Source of the DNA: Marisa cornuarietis
Lineage: Eukaryota > Mollusca > Gastropoda > Architaenioglossa > Ampullariidae
Length of the DNA: 64,000 bases
Direction of reading: 5' to 3'
Assembly: GCA_004794655.1 (NCBI GenBank)
Contig: SMMW01000077.1
Span: 1,116,001-1,180,000, forward strand
A model generated the notes under the pieces. The model had not been told where the DNA came from. It searched no databases and saw nothing but the letters and a program-made list of their open reading frames with translations. Shown one piece after another: positions 46,174-58,285 of the stretch (the stretch's first letter is position 1; each line of letters starts with the position of its first letter). The position numbers and the translations under genes were made by a program.

Positions 46174-46389
46174 TTTTCACATAAACTGCAATGAAACAAA
46201 TAGTAGGTCATTTAAAAGTATAGACGGAATTCACACACGCGAATGTCTTTATAGTTCAGGCTTAATTCCGCTGCTATGCCCATACCGAATAAGTTAAATC
46301 TTAATTTTCTGTGTATTTTGGACCTCTTGTTTCCTTCCCATATAATAAATTCTGTCATTTCTGATGATTTTCTTAGGGAAAATAATAAG

Positions 46390-46850
46390 TTTAGTTATTT
46401 ATATAGCACTTTTCCCAACATCAAAGGCAGCCTCAAAGCATTGTACAAAAAGAAAACATACACAGCTGGTCTTAAAAGCAAAGAGTTGATTGTAAGCCCT
46501 GTTAGTGTAGCTACTCATGTCAAAAGTAGCATAAATGCCATCAGCGTATGTACAACCTACAGCTTTGTTGAACCTTTGTAGCCGACAGTATAGTCACAGG
46601 GATAGAGATAGGTGAAATATGCACATTTGACTAAAACTAGATAGTAGTCACAAAAATAACTTAATTAGTAAAAACCATTTTCCTGTGTGGATGCAGGCTT
46701 AATGTGCAGCATATGAAAGACTACATGCAATCTGACAGTCAACCATACAAGAAACAAAAACACCTGCAAACAGATGACAACCATGACAAAAAAATCGTTT
46801 TTGTTAAATGCATGGATAAAGACATGAGGAGTGAGCAAAACAGTACACTA
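46390..46850. mobile_element. LINE-related relic upstream of NKTR exon 1
   Basis: 46,394-46,470 has TATATAGCACTTTTCCC and CAAAGCATTGTACA, a reversed LINE 3' motif. 46,676-46,770 (GTGGATGCAGGCTTAATGTGC) matches 7,660-7,735. Confidence 0.5.
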
Positions 46851-46995
46851 CAATTTCATAATCAATTTTTTAGTAGATACTTGCATTTTATTTCTATTGT
46901 TTTTAAGCAAATGGGGCATAATTACAATCAGCCTGTTTAGGCATGAGGCATTGATCTGGCAAACTAAAGTTGGGTTCAGTATGCGGATTGAAATT

Positions 46996-47214
46996 GCCAA
47001 GAAAAAAATTTTGGGCACAGCTTTGATATAGAGTAACTCGCGGCATTTGTCGTCTGCTCGCTCCACTCAATTGCCCAAATATACCTAATAAACTAACCCT
47101 AACCCTACCCCAAACCCTGTCACTAACCCTAACCCCAAACCTCTGATAAAATAGCACAGACCGGCCTATGACGTAGTGAGTTACTCTATATCAAAGTTCT
47201 GCCAAAATTTTGAT
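46996..47214. mobile_element. MITE-like palindromic element between NKTR and ANKMY2
   Basis: Terminal inverted repeats of about 30 bp. The inner 19 bp, CTTTGATATAGAGTAACTC (47,021-47,039) and its complement (about 47,178-47,196), are perfect, and the outer AAAATTTTGG extends the match with a small indel. The interior carries CTAACCCTAACCC-type telomere-like runs (47,092-47,138). Its right half resembles 62,400-62,475. Confidence 0.6.
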
Positions 47215-47862
47215 ACCACAATAATGTCTGATACTGGTTTTGACAAGCACACAATGCAATGAGAGTATATCACTCTCGCCAATCCATTCTACATAGGCAC
47301 GCATGAGTAGCTGAATTGAATAACAGCATCATACACAGTTATGAACATTACTGACCTACATAAGACAGATACTGAAAAAACTCATGTAATCAAAATATTA
47401 TCACTTTATTAAAAAGGTATAAATTTGCCTTTATTCGTTATCATTTACGCCATATTTCTTTAGTTGCATGTGATAAACTTTATTTACCTCACATCCAACT
47501 CTACTCGATAGACCGGAAACGATAAATCCGGAAGTTGGAATAGGAAACTAATATTTTGCTAAACAAACTTTCAATGAATCTTAAGTAAATTAACAAGTTA
47601 TAAATATGTGTAAATATGTTTTACGTATTAATGGGTTCAAAATTATAATTTTTCTATTATTATCTTTTTATGATTTTTGATATGAGACTCCATAATATAA
47701 TCTCTAATTCAATATCAAAGTTTGTTTTTAATGTAGTAAAAAGTAATCTCTATACACGGAAAATCTTTCACTTAGCGACTGAAGAATTCTGCATAAAATT
47801 TCTTCGTAGCATAATTTATTGATACCGAGGCTGTATATGCCGTAGAAAGAAAGAGTCGCGAA
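47215..47862. promoter_or_regulatory. Upstream region of ANKMY2, shared gap with NKTR
   Basis: AT-rich. Two ETS-like sites, CCGGAAAC (47,512) and CCGGAAGT (47,528-47,535), stand out. The start codons of NKTR (46,173, minus) and ANKMY2 (47,863, plus) are 1.7 kb apart and head to head. The NKTR ATG exon has an acceptor AG just upstream (46,187-46,186), so an untranslated NKTR exon may begin here. Transcription starts are not visible. Confidence 0.4.
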
Positions 47863-50800
47863 ATGGCGCCGGTTGTGAAGGGGAAACTAAGCGAGTCTGA
47901 GCAAAAACTTCTAGATAACATCCTAAAGGGTTGGTGTACATCAACACTTACGTATAACTTGTACACCATAGGATCTGCATGAAATACCGAAGTGTCGTTT
48001 TCGTAAGCGTTTGTATGCTGACTGGGAAAAGTTGCAGCTAGCGAAATTTCCAGAATTAATAGTACGATGACGATTCTTTATTGACGAGGGTGATAGTACA
48101 AGCTATGCATGCTTCTCTTTTTTCATGTATCCCTCACCTAATGCTGAGGAAAAAAAAACTAAGTTACAAAACAAATATAATAATAAGGTATGGTATAGTG
48201 GCCTAGGCAAATGATCATATTCATAAGTTGTGGTATAGGTATTTCAGTAATTCTTGTCGGAGTTCATTTGTTGGAGATGAGGAGGGAGGCTATTCCACAT
48301 TATGCATCCTGAGTTGCACAGGTCTCACCGACTTAGCAGTCCCCTCATAGAGTCAATTTACAGTAGCGTAAGTGATGCTCAGCTTTTTTTTTTTGGAGGG
48401 GGGTGGGGGGCTCCATGCTGACAGTGAACGACGTTCACGTTCTTGTCCCTTCGGTATTTTTGTTTTGGCGGGGGGGGGGGGGAAGGGGGGGGAAAGAGGC
48501 CGGCTACTCCACACATTCATGAAATATTTGAAGTAACTGAACAAGGAAACTCGAATCCTCCCTTCCCATAAGAAAGTGGAGTTGCATATACATCAATCTT
48601 TCAGGTTCAGACGTAATTGGCCTTGTGGACTAATAAAGTTGTATCAGACATTTATAAATTTTACTAGCACTTTAGTAGCTTTTTTTGCATACTCTCAGCT
48701 AAAATCAGAAGAGACACCAGATTTAATTTAATTGGCATACTCCAGATGTGAATGCACAAATGGCTTATACAATTTTTAAAAAGTGTTCCTACAAATACCA
48801 GCCATTTGGTTTGCCATTACTTAGCATTCTTCAGACATGAGAATCAATATCTCACTATCAAAAGTGGCTGGAAGTACTTTTTTTTCATCACAGGCTTTTA
48901 TTATCTGAACTTCATCATGCATTTTAATTCTGTACTCACATCTTGGATTATTTTTAACTATCTGCATAACACCACACTTTGATGTATTAAAATATAATTT
49001 CCACTTTTCACCACTCCAGGCTAATGTTGTAATTATTAGTGTGCCATTTATGGGGTCAGATAATTTCAGTTTGAAAGAGGAGAACAATATTCTATAATCT
49101 AAGTTTTAGATAAATCATCCTGCAAATGTTTGAGATGTATGTGTGTGAGAGAAAGAAAGTAGAAGTCTTTTCTGTATAAAATACTACATACATGCTGCAT
49201 GCTTAACACTGGTTGAAATATATTAATATTTACCAAATATTAGGTGGAGGAAAACACTAAAATTTGTTTTCTTTCCATTTGTGTTTGTTTCTGACTGCTT
49301 GCACACATCCATTGAAAAACCTTTCATAGAACTACCAGAATCCCCATAAACTGTGAATTCTGAAATATATCTGCTTTATGGCGAGCATAACATTTGGTTC
49401 TGGTTATAGTTGATTGTTATTGTCTTTCATGTGCATGATGTCGTCAGAATATGATCATGAAGTTCTTAGGATCATTAGGAATAACTTCTGCTCTTTTCTG
49501 CTTTTTTTTTTTTTAAATAGTGATCTTGGTTATGTTTTTGAACTGTGCCAGTGCTCCTTAGACCTGCTATTGCCATTTCTTTAGATTAAGTTGCTATGCT
49601 ACTAAAAGTACAATGTTGTATGCAGACAAATGTAAATATTACATCTAAGGCTAATAGCATGTAACAGTCATCCTGCACACTATTACTAAAATGTCGTACC
49701 TCTATTTTCTAGGTTCTACCCAAGAGATAGCAGCATTGTTGAAGCAGCCTGATGTTTGTGTTGATTGTCTTGATCAGGTGGGAAAGATTTCATTCTATGT
49801 ACCAGAAAGCCTTAGTGCATCCCTAAATGATTTCACTCTAAGAACACAAAGCCTTAGTCTAGCCCTAAATACCTGCAACAAAGTTTGTGAAAAGGAAGAA
49901 TGCTGATTGTTACCTTACTGAGGATGAATGTTCATATTCTAGCCACAACTAAGAAATGATTTGTTCACTTTTTTGTCTCATTCATGGAAATTGCTGCAGT
50001 CATTTGCAGTATTTTTAGTTTAAAGTTAATGGCTGTCACTTATTGTGAATGGTTTTGTTATTAAAATTTCAAACCATATGCTAACAAAAATTTGAGAACA
50101 ACCACCACATTTACATCTGATAATGTTTTAGACGGGAATGACGCCTCTTCAGCATGCTGCTTTCAAAGGCAGAACTGATGTTTGTCAGCTGCTTCTGGAA
50201 AATGGAGCAGATGTGAACAGTAGTCACCATGAAAATGGCTATTCAGCACTTCACTTTGCTGCCTTGTCTGGTGTGTGCTTTGTTGTCCATGTACTATATG
50301 GTTACGAATTTATGTGCAATGCCATGATTAGTTTCATGGACTTGCCTTTATCAGCATATTGTTTTATGCCTGTTGCATACAGCAGATGCCAGACTATTTA
50401 CATGTACCTAGATGTTTACATATACTTCAGCTTTAGAAATAAAAGGAACTGTGTGCATCATGACTTTCCCACATCTGTTTACTTGCCCTTTTCCCCATAA
50501 ATTATACTACAAGAGTATCATTTTAAATTCTTTGTGTCCATAGCTAAAAAAAAAAAAAACCACACCTAAAAACAAAAGTAGCTAAACTAAAAACAGTTAA
50601 AACAAAACAATATTTAATCATGTCTCAAATTTTAAAATATTTTTTTACGTTTTGGTGGATTGTCACAAGTCTACCACATAAAGTATGCTTGGTGCATAGG
50701 CAAGTCAGGGAGAGAAAATGAGTGGAAAGTAGATTACAGAATGTGATAGAGGTCTTCTAGATACAACTATTTGATAATGATCTTGACTTTGAAAAAAAGT

Positions 50801-53800
50801 TGTTTAAGATTTTGCTTTATTGTCAGGTTTCTGCTTTTTTTTGTAATGCTGCTCAAATGGAAAAATTCTGTTTGCTTTTATTCAGGAGATGCAGAATAGT
50901 TTTTTTTTCCAATTTGACACATTTTAGGTAACCCTGCTGTGACACGATTAATACTGGAAGCAGGAGCCAAGATAGATCATCTAAATTCTGTTAATCGCAC
51001 AGCTGCACAAATGGCTGCCTTTGTTGGTCAGCATCAGTGTGTACGAACTATCAACAACTTTTTCCCCAAGGAAAGGCTCGACAGATTCACAAAAGTACAA
51101 GGTAATGAATTCTTATTAACAAGATTGACTTGTAAGAAATGCTTTGAAAACCTGAATCATTGAGATTTATTGGAAATTTGTCACAGATGTTTGCACACAG
51201 TTTTCCAGGGGAAAATTCTTTGAGGAAATTGCTATGCATGATTATAGACTATTTAAAACTTTGCTTCAAGAGAAAAGAACAGTAATTTGATATAAGCCAT
51301 GACAGTAATGTGACATAAACCATGGACATAACTACTTAAGAATTATTTACTTTGCAGCAAGCTAGTTGTTTCTTTTCTCCTAATTTTTGCTAACAGATTT
51401 TTAATGATATTCTGTGGAGCTAAAAAACATTAGGAAAGACATGATAAGGTTAATTGTCAAGTAACCTCATCATCTATATGAACCGTTGCCTGTTTTTTCC
51501 TTCTTGTAAAGAGCTCCTGTAAATATTTGGGCACTTGAAGGTTTAAAAATAAGCTGATAAAGGTGCAAATATGCTTTAGATAGAATAGAAACCAAAGACT
51601 TTTGTAAAGTGCACACCTGTGTGCCATAAACGAAAGGCATTTTAACTCTAGATTCTAGCATGCAAGGATTCTGTACAGATCATTTGACATTCTACATCTA
51701 GCCAATCAATCTATATTTTTCATTGTGAAACAAGGAAATCAGTTTATGTAATAATAGGCGCTTTGTGTGAATGGAATGTCAGTCACACAAATTTCATCAC
51801 TTCAGTAGACAGCTCAAGCTAAATGTTAGAGGTTCATTCATTAGAATTGCGTTTTGATTTTCTGTCTACACAGGTCCTGTGTACCAACAGGAAGAGGATT
51901 ATGTAGAAAAGCTGTCATTATCACTATTTAATGGTTATGCAAATGTTTTCTGCTGAATGTTGACTGTAAATTCTTGATATGTTTTCTAACTTTTCAACTG
52001 GGATGAAACGAGAATAGAGGGGGGAATTGGCGTTTTATGCTGAGCCCACAACTAAGGCTATATCATGGCAAAGCAGTCAGCCCTGTAAACAGATGCCATA
52101 AGCAGAGAATCTTTGGTGAAACAAGCATTTCGTGTTGTCATTTTAATTTGGTGAATTGCTTACAAATGTGTTGTCTGTGTAAATGTTGCAGGGTTTGAGA
52201 CAGAGCCAAAGCTGGCGCCAAGTCTACAGTTGCCCTTTTTACGGTTAATCAATTCCACTAACATTCACCCTGTTAAGGTCAGTTCTTAATTTATTGTGCT
52301 TGGTGAAATGCATGCCCTCTGGATTATGTCTGTTAAAGAAGCTTGGTCTGTTGAAGGGACTGAGAGTGGATATCTAATAATTGTTGGATGATTGATTTGA
52401 CAGGAAAGTGTCGCCCAATAGTGATTTATTTTACCCTGGAGAATAGGGGCTATAAAGTGGGGGAAGGGGAACTGTAGTACCCAAAATAGTCTGCTGAATG
52501 GTGTGGACCAAGAACAAACCAAACAAAAAACTAAGACCCTATGATACTCAGGCTGCTGGTGAGCACTTTAACACTGCCCTGACCACCTAATATTCAAGAA
52601 CCAAATTATGTTTTGAGCTGACATCCTTTCATGATGTGTGCATTGTTCTTAAAAAGCCTTATTGTTTAATAATATAGAATTTTAAGTCAGACTCTGACCA
52701 GACATTCTGTTCTTACTATTTTGCGGTGGCTAGCATTATAAGACACATCTAGACCTGAAGACAGTCAAACCTGACCTAATGAACAAAATTTAGAAAAAAC
52801 GCTTTTTTTTTTTAACTTGTTGTATTGGATGCAGTGATGTTAGAGCCATTGTTTTTGATTCAGGTGGCCATGTTCTTGAAGGACAATAAGGAATTGGTGG
52901 TTGATGCTTACAAGGTAGCCAAAGTCCTGGATATTCTTGTGGAAGAAAGCATGAAGTCTCGAGATACAAATGATGTGCTCGCCATTAAATGCCACTATTT
53001 TGCCACCCTCATTCGCCAGGCCAGCAAGTTCCTCCAAAAATCAGATGACACACTTGATGGCTTTGTTAAAAGGTTACTCCTACAGCAGCAGATTATTGAG
53101 TTTTATGAGTGATTCAAGAAGTCCTTATTTCACCTAAACTTTTTGCACTAAAGATGGAAAATTACAATTCTAGGAGCAGAATTTAGTCTTTTGAAAGTTT
53201 CCAGAAAATAATATGAGCAATGGAGAATTAGCTAATGTCACATGCAACTCCTTAGTTACTTTCAGATGAGGTAGAAAACACCAACAAAAATCTGAATTTA
53301 AGAAAATTATTAAACAAATTAACTTATTTCACAGACATAATGTACATTAAGACCCATTGAAACCATAAAACCCCCTTTAACCCTCTTTTGCACAATGGGC
53401 CACGATTGTGGCTTGGCCGGACAGCACAGGCAAGGCAATTTTCATTACTTTTATCGCAAAGCTCAAGTTTTCTCTTTTCCCAAAATGTCTAGGTTTCTTG
53501 GTCTAATGTTTATCTCAGAGCAGCAATAATAAGAAACAAACTTTACCCGCTGTTATCTTCACAGTCTTCAGTTATAAGCCAGTCATTGTAATGTCACATT
53601 AATGTTGTGCTAAGAGAACGATAAGTCTTTCGTTATAATCAGGTGCAGAAAGTCCTCTTTAAAGCTTCTGCTATCAGGTCAGGAGCTCCGACACGTAGAA
53701 AACATAGACACAATCTTTTCCAGGTTGCTGCCCCACTTGAGCCCTATCAAGAACTGGTGCACAAATATACGAAGAACATAGAGAAAAAGAAAGAAAAAAA

Positions 53801-56800
53801 ATGCAGAAGAAAATAGTCCTTAAAATCTAATAATCATTCAGGTTAAATTTACTTCTAACCAGATATTCCCCAATTAATAATTTACATTCAGACATAAACT
53901 TGCATGCTTAAAAAGAGTCAACAACAAAACTGACAGACTTACCTCAACAAGTTTAACATGAAAAAATTACACTCTTCAAACAAGTGTGGTAGGAACTTCA
54001 CAATAAATCTGGTCAGGACTTAACAACACAGCACTGAGGAAAACTGTCAGGTTCCTCTATCCCTGTCAAGGAAAAAAGCAGCAGCAAAAATCACTCTTTC
54101 CTTTTCTCGGTCCTAATTGTTTAAAATTTCTACTAGTGGAACCCTTCAATGGTGCTGTTTGTTACATCAAAGAAAAAGCGGCCTTGATGAAACACTTGCA
54201 CCTACCCACATTACTTGCCATCCACCCACCTTTACTGTTTCTTCCTATTTGATAAAAAAAGCACATTTGTGACACTTAATGTTTTTGTTTTCAGTCTTGT
54301 TAAGGGCCGAGATGTGGACGGGTTTCCTGAAATGCAAGAGAGGATCATACGGCAGTGTTTGAAAGAATTCCCGTATATAGAGTCACAGCTGCTGCAACAG
54401 CTTGTCCAGCAGATAGCATCTGTTAAAATTGTATGTTTCTTGTTGAAGTTTGTAAATACTTTTGTCAATCTGTCATAGAGTTTATGTGAACAAGATCTAA
54501 AAATGTCATTCTTCCCATCAGTCCCATGCTCCTTTCTACACCACCCATAGCCTCTAAGTACCTGCAGAGTCACTCTGTCCCTGCTTCATCACACTTGCTC
54601 ACAAGGCATGGGTGTGTACCTGGCTATGTACTGTTAGGAGAAAAGGTTCATAGATTTTATTAAATGTAAAAATGTTTGCAACATTGATAATTTGTATAGA
54701 TATTTCTTATTTCTTTTTTCCCATTTGTCAGATAAATACTTTTAAAATGTGAAATACTGAAGTGAAAGGCTTGATGTGTCATCTTCAGCAAGTTACATTG
54801 GCTTCTCTGTTTTAAAGCTTGTTTTCCAGGATGAAGTGAAGTATTCTTTTGCAGCCCTATTTGAATCATAGCTACAATATATGAATGAAATATACGACAA
54901 TGAAAGTAAACTTTGGAGGACTTGAATAGCTCAAATGCTGCTAAAAATAATAATCAGTGCCAGCTGTGAGTGCATTTCATTTGTACATTGAGCATCAGAA
55001 ATATTTGCTGGTATATAGTATTTTCTGCGATGCAGGCCGGCATGAATTTCACTTAGACATTAAAAACTTTGCCCTGCAAGAAGGTATTACCATCTAGCCA
55101 TAGTAGGTCATATGAACATTGCTGTAAGTTGTGACAAACTACAATTTCAGCTTGGTAAAATCAAATTATCCTAGGTGTGCATTGGCTTTATGCTTCTCTT
55201 GAGCAGTCATAGAAGTAAGGTGGGCTCAGTCAATATGTTGCTCAGTCAATAAGTTATCTTTTCAACGACCTTGAACTGCTTATAATTTAGGGAAAAAGTA
55301 TTATTTAGCTTGCATCCTTGTAATATCATGTGTTTAATGCTTGCATCTTGCAGGATGGAAAGAGCAAACGCAGACAGGGATGCGAGTTTTCAACAGTTGT
55401 GACTGAGATGCATTTCTTTATTGTTGTGTTCAGCAGTTCACTTTCAGCATTTTATGATATGCATACAGGGGGATGCCCCAACAGCATTGACAACACTTGT
55501 CTCAGGGATATATGGACCTGTGTGGGAGGATGACAGCAGCTGTTGGACATGTGGAGAACTGAAGGCAGAGAAAAAATGCAGTGCCTGTAAATGTGTAAGT
55601 ATTTATAGGAGAAGTTGAATTTAAGCGTTGCCGTGAATGCTGCTTTCAATTACTGTCAAGGGATTAGTATTTTATTGTTCCCCGGAGGAAAAAAATCTTT
55701 TGAGAAACTTTATTAAGAGGGGAGTTTGTGGGGAAATTTAGCAAATGAAGAATCCTCAACATTGTCAGGAAGTTTGGTGTGTTCATGAAGGTACATTTTC
55801 CACCTGTAATTTTGAAGTTCGTAAATTTAATCTGCTTTTAGTTTAGATTTCTTTATTTTGCATGTGTCTGTATGGTTAAAATTATAATAAACTTAGCAAA
55901 CCTACCTGCCTTTGCCTGGGTTGATTTTTATCACTAACATTTTTTAGCTGTGATGTTTTTGCCAAAGTTGAATCAATCGTTTTAAGTCAAAATCATTCAT
56001 GCTTGCCATCAGTGGAGCAAAATAGTAAAACACTTGTACCCTTGGTGTTCCTTACCTAACTTAACAGCTTGTGTTGAGCAGTGGATGTATAATGTGTCAG
56101 GTGGAGCCATCTATCACATCCACACGGTTTGATATGCGTGCTCGTTCACGACACTAAAAGCTCAAAGAATGATTTTGTCAGGGCTTTCCTGCCAGGCACA
56201 ACAAACAAATATTCAAATTAAGGAAAAAAATTATATCTTTAAATGCTTATAGTCATTGTGGCTTAGTGGCAGGCATGTACATAGATAACGTCACAAATAT
56301 CAATCCTAACACTGGGCAGAATCTAAATAACTTGTTAACTGTTCGTAAATAAAGAGGCTTATGTGTAACCATATTGCCAATAAATGGTGTCATGTCACAG
56401 CATTTGTATGATACTGACCACAGTGGCCATTGTGGCACACTATTTGATATAACCATAATGCTATATTGAAGATATTTGAGGATGTGTGAACTTACATATT
56501 TGCATGGTATAAAAATTCTTTATGCTTATTAGTGATACTATGTGCATTGTTTTAATATCATCTTGTTTATGTGGCAGGTGAATTATTGTGATCAGGTGTG
56601 CCAGAAATTACATTGGCCCACACACAAAAAATTCTGCAAAAGTATGGCAGGTATGGTGCAGAAATTAAACATTATGTAATGGGTACTGAATCAAGAATGT
56701 TAAATGACTTTAATGGAAGTTGTCAAAAGCTATTTTTGAAAGATCATGACCAGAATAAATATGGCATTACCAAAATAGGCAAAACTCAACTACAATTTTT

Positions 56801-58285
56801 CACAGAGGCATACCAAACAAGAGAACAGGAAAGACTGAAAGAGGAAGCAGAGAAAGAACAAAGCACGAAAGAGATGGAAGAACTGGAGGCACAGAGAAAG
56901 CAGCCATCTTTATCAGGTACACACAAGTACAAGCCTTTATCAGGTACACACAGATACACAGCCTTTTGCAAGAAAGCGAGGCAAGTATGTATGTCTCACA
57001 AGTAAAGCAGAGGATGGAATGTCTGATTTCTGGGTTCAGGTTTGAATGAAACCCAGCTAAAAACAGTTTTGTCTGTACCAAAACATCGTGTTCATGGTGT
57101 GTGTGTGTGTGTACACCTGCCTGCTACAAATTTTCCATAGCAGCTACAGAGTTAGACCCCTTGACTGCAGAACTACAGTTGTATAAAAACAAAGATTTTG
57201 GTTACTGAAACTATGGCTTGAGAGTAATGCTTTATTCCTTCGATTCAGTTCATTTAAAAATTCTAAGAAAATTAGGGTTTTGACTGGTAATGCTACTGAT
57301 GAAATTAGGCAGGTATGAATATAAATGGAGGCGTTTGGATATAAATGTAGGCAGAGTTGGATATAAATGTAGGCAGGTTTGGATATAAACGTAGGCAGGG
57401 TTGGATATAAATGTAGGCAGGTTTGGATATAAACGTAGGCAGGGTTGGATATAAACGTAGATGAGGTTGGACATAAATGTAGCCAGGGCTGGCTTAGATG
57501 GCATTGATAGATTCACCCACACCATGTTTTAGCAACAGCAGAATGAGGTGCTGCTTATGTCAAGTAGATACTATAGCAATGGTTTAGGAAGACGTCACTA
57601 TGCAAAGTTATGTTAAGATGATAAGTACTGTATATAAAAGATATCAATAGATGGATGTTCATGCCTATATGTGTGAATAGCTGATTGTGAACATGACTTG
57701 TTTGGGAATGAGCAGATCAAAGAGATTTACCATGCTACTCTAAAATTGACGTTTCCAGTTGTAATTTTAGCTTAGGGTTTTTCCTTGCCAGGACTATTCC
57801 TCTTTTAAGTGTTTATGTAAGTGTTTTCTCTCTTTGATGGTGTCCAAGCTAATGATAGAAAGTTCTCCACATCTGGCAGTCATAGGTGGGATGTGACATT
57901 GCTGTAATGTGTGTGTACTTATCTACTGAAATGGTTGTGGGATTGTTCTTTAACTCAACTGCTGACATTGTTTAGCAGCTCTAACAGATTTGTATTAAGT
58001 TGAAGAGTGATGTTTTGTGGTAAGATCAATACCTTTATCTTGGCATCTAAAGTGAATTACTTTGGTTGCTGCATATTGAAACACAGAGAAGTGAAAGAGT
58101 TTTTTTTTATAGGCGACAGTGGTGAAGGGAATGCATGCAGGGCAGAGACTGCTGTCCAGCAAGAGGAAGTGGCTTCTAGTCAAACAGAGCTGAGAAAGGG
58201 AGCAGAGACTGATACGCTGACAGGCTCAGCTGAAAATGATAGTGAGGTGTTTGCTGAAAATGACATCAAGAAATCAAAAAGCTAA
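47863..58285 (+). CDS. ANKMY2: ANKMY2, ankyrin repeat and MYND domain protein 2
   Basis: Adaptor protein; in vertebrates it works with FKBP38 in ciliary trafficking and Hedgehog signalling. Eleven coding exons: 47863-47929, 49713-49777, 50132-50270, 50928-51101, 52192-52277, 52864-53072, 54295-54430, 55469-55594, 56578-56650, 56806-56916, 58113-58285 (TAA 58283-58285). All GT-AG and in phase: 1,359 nt, 452 codons (human 441). The start [18 protein letters not shown] parallels the family N-terminus. Ankyrin repeats at about residues 45-130 ([53 protein letters not shown]). MYND zinc ligands: Cys317, Cys320, Cys329, Cys332, Cys338, Cys342, His350, Cys354. The C-terminus is a Glu/Lys-rich coiled-coil-like segment and an acidic tail. 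Complete, with no sign of decay. Confidence 0.95.
47930..49712. other. ANKMY2 intron 1 with G-runs and a LINE relic
   Basis: 48,384-48,500 holds a T run and long G runs (13 G at 48,470-48,482, 8 G at 48,485-48,492). 48,830-49,050 encodes on the minus strand [15 protein letters not shown] and [12 protein letters not shown], the post-YADD region of a LINE reverse transcriptase. The rest is unassigned. Confidence 0.55.
48830..49050 (-). mobile_element. LINE reverse transcriptase relic
   Basis: Minus-strand peptide with [18 protein letters not shown] followed by a degraded LGVTFDS-like block, typical of Jockey/CR1-type RT after the YADD motif. About 75 codons, frameshifted near its end. Confidence 0.6.
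52010..52115 (-). mobile_element. SINE body fragment
   Basis: Shares CAAGGCAGTCAGCCCTG-like and AACAGATGC blocks with the SINE at 10,020-10,230 but lacks the tRNA-like head. In ANKMY2 intron 4. Confidence 0.5.
53073..54294. other. ANKMY2 intron 6, nothing recognised
   Basis: About 1.2 kb with no recognised repeat. The other large ANKMY2 introns (50,271-50,927; 51,102-52,191 apart from the SINE fragment; 54,431-55,468; 55,595-56,577) also show nothing I can name. Confidence 0.45.
56906..56965 (+). repeat. 27-bp tandem duplication of an ANKMY2 splice donor
   Basis: CTTTATCAGGTACACACA occurs twice, 27 nt apart, with a donor GTACAC after 56916 and again after 56943. Using the second adds nine in-frame codons (GTHKYKPLS). 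Confidence 0.8.
57311..57490. repeat. 22-bp tandem repeat, about 8 copies
   Basis: Unit TTGGATATAAATGTAGGCAGG with T/C and G/T variants, in the last ANKMY2 intron. The opposite strand stays open ([15 protein letters not shown]) only because of the repeat. Confidence 0.85.

Noticed and set aside
50138..50500. A 120-codon ORF as a single-exon ankyrin gene
   Set aside because: Only its first part is ANKMY2 exon 50132-50270; after the donor the frame reads intron.
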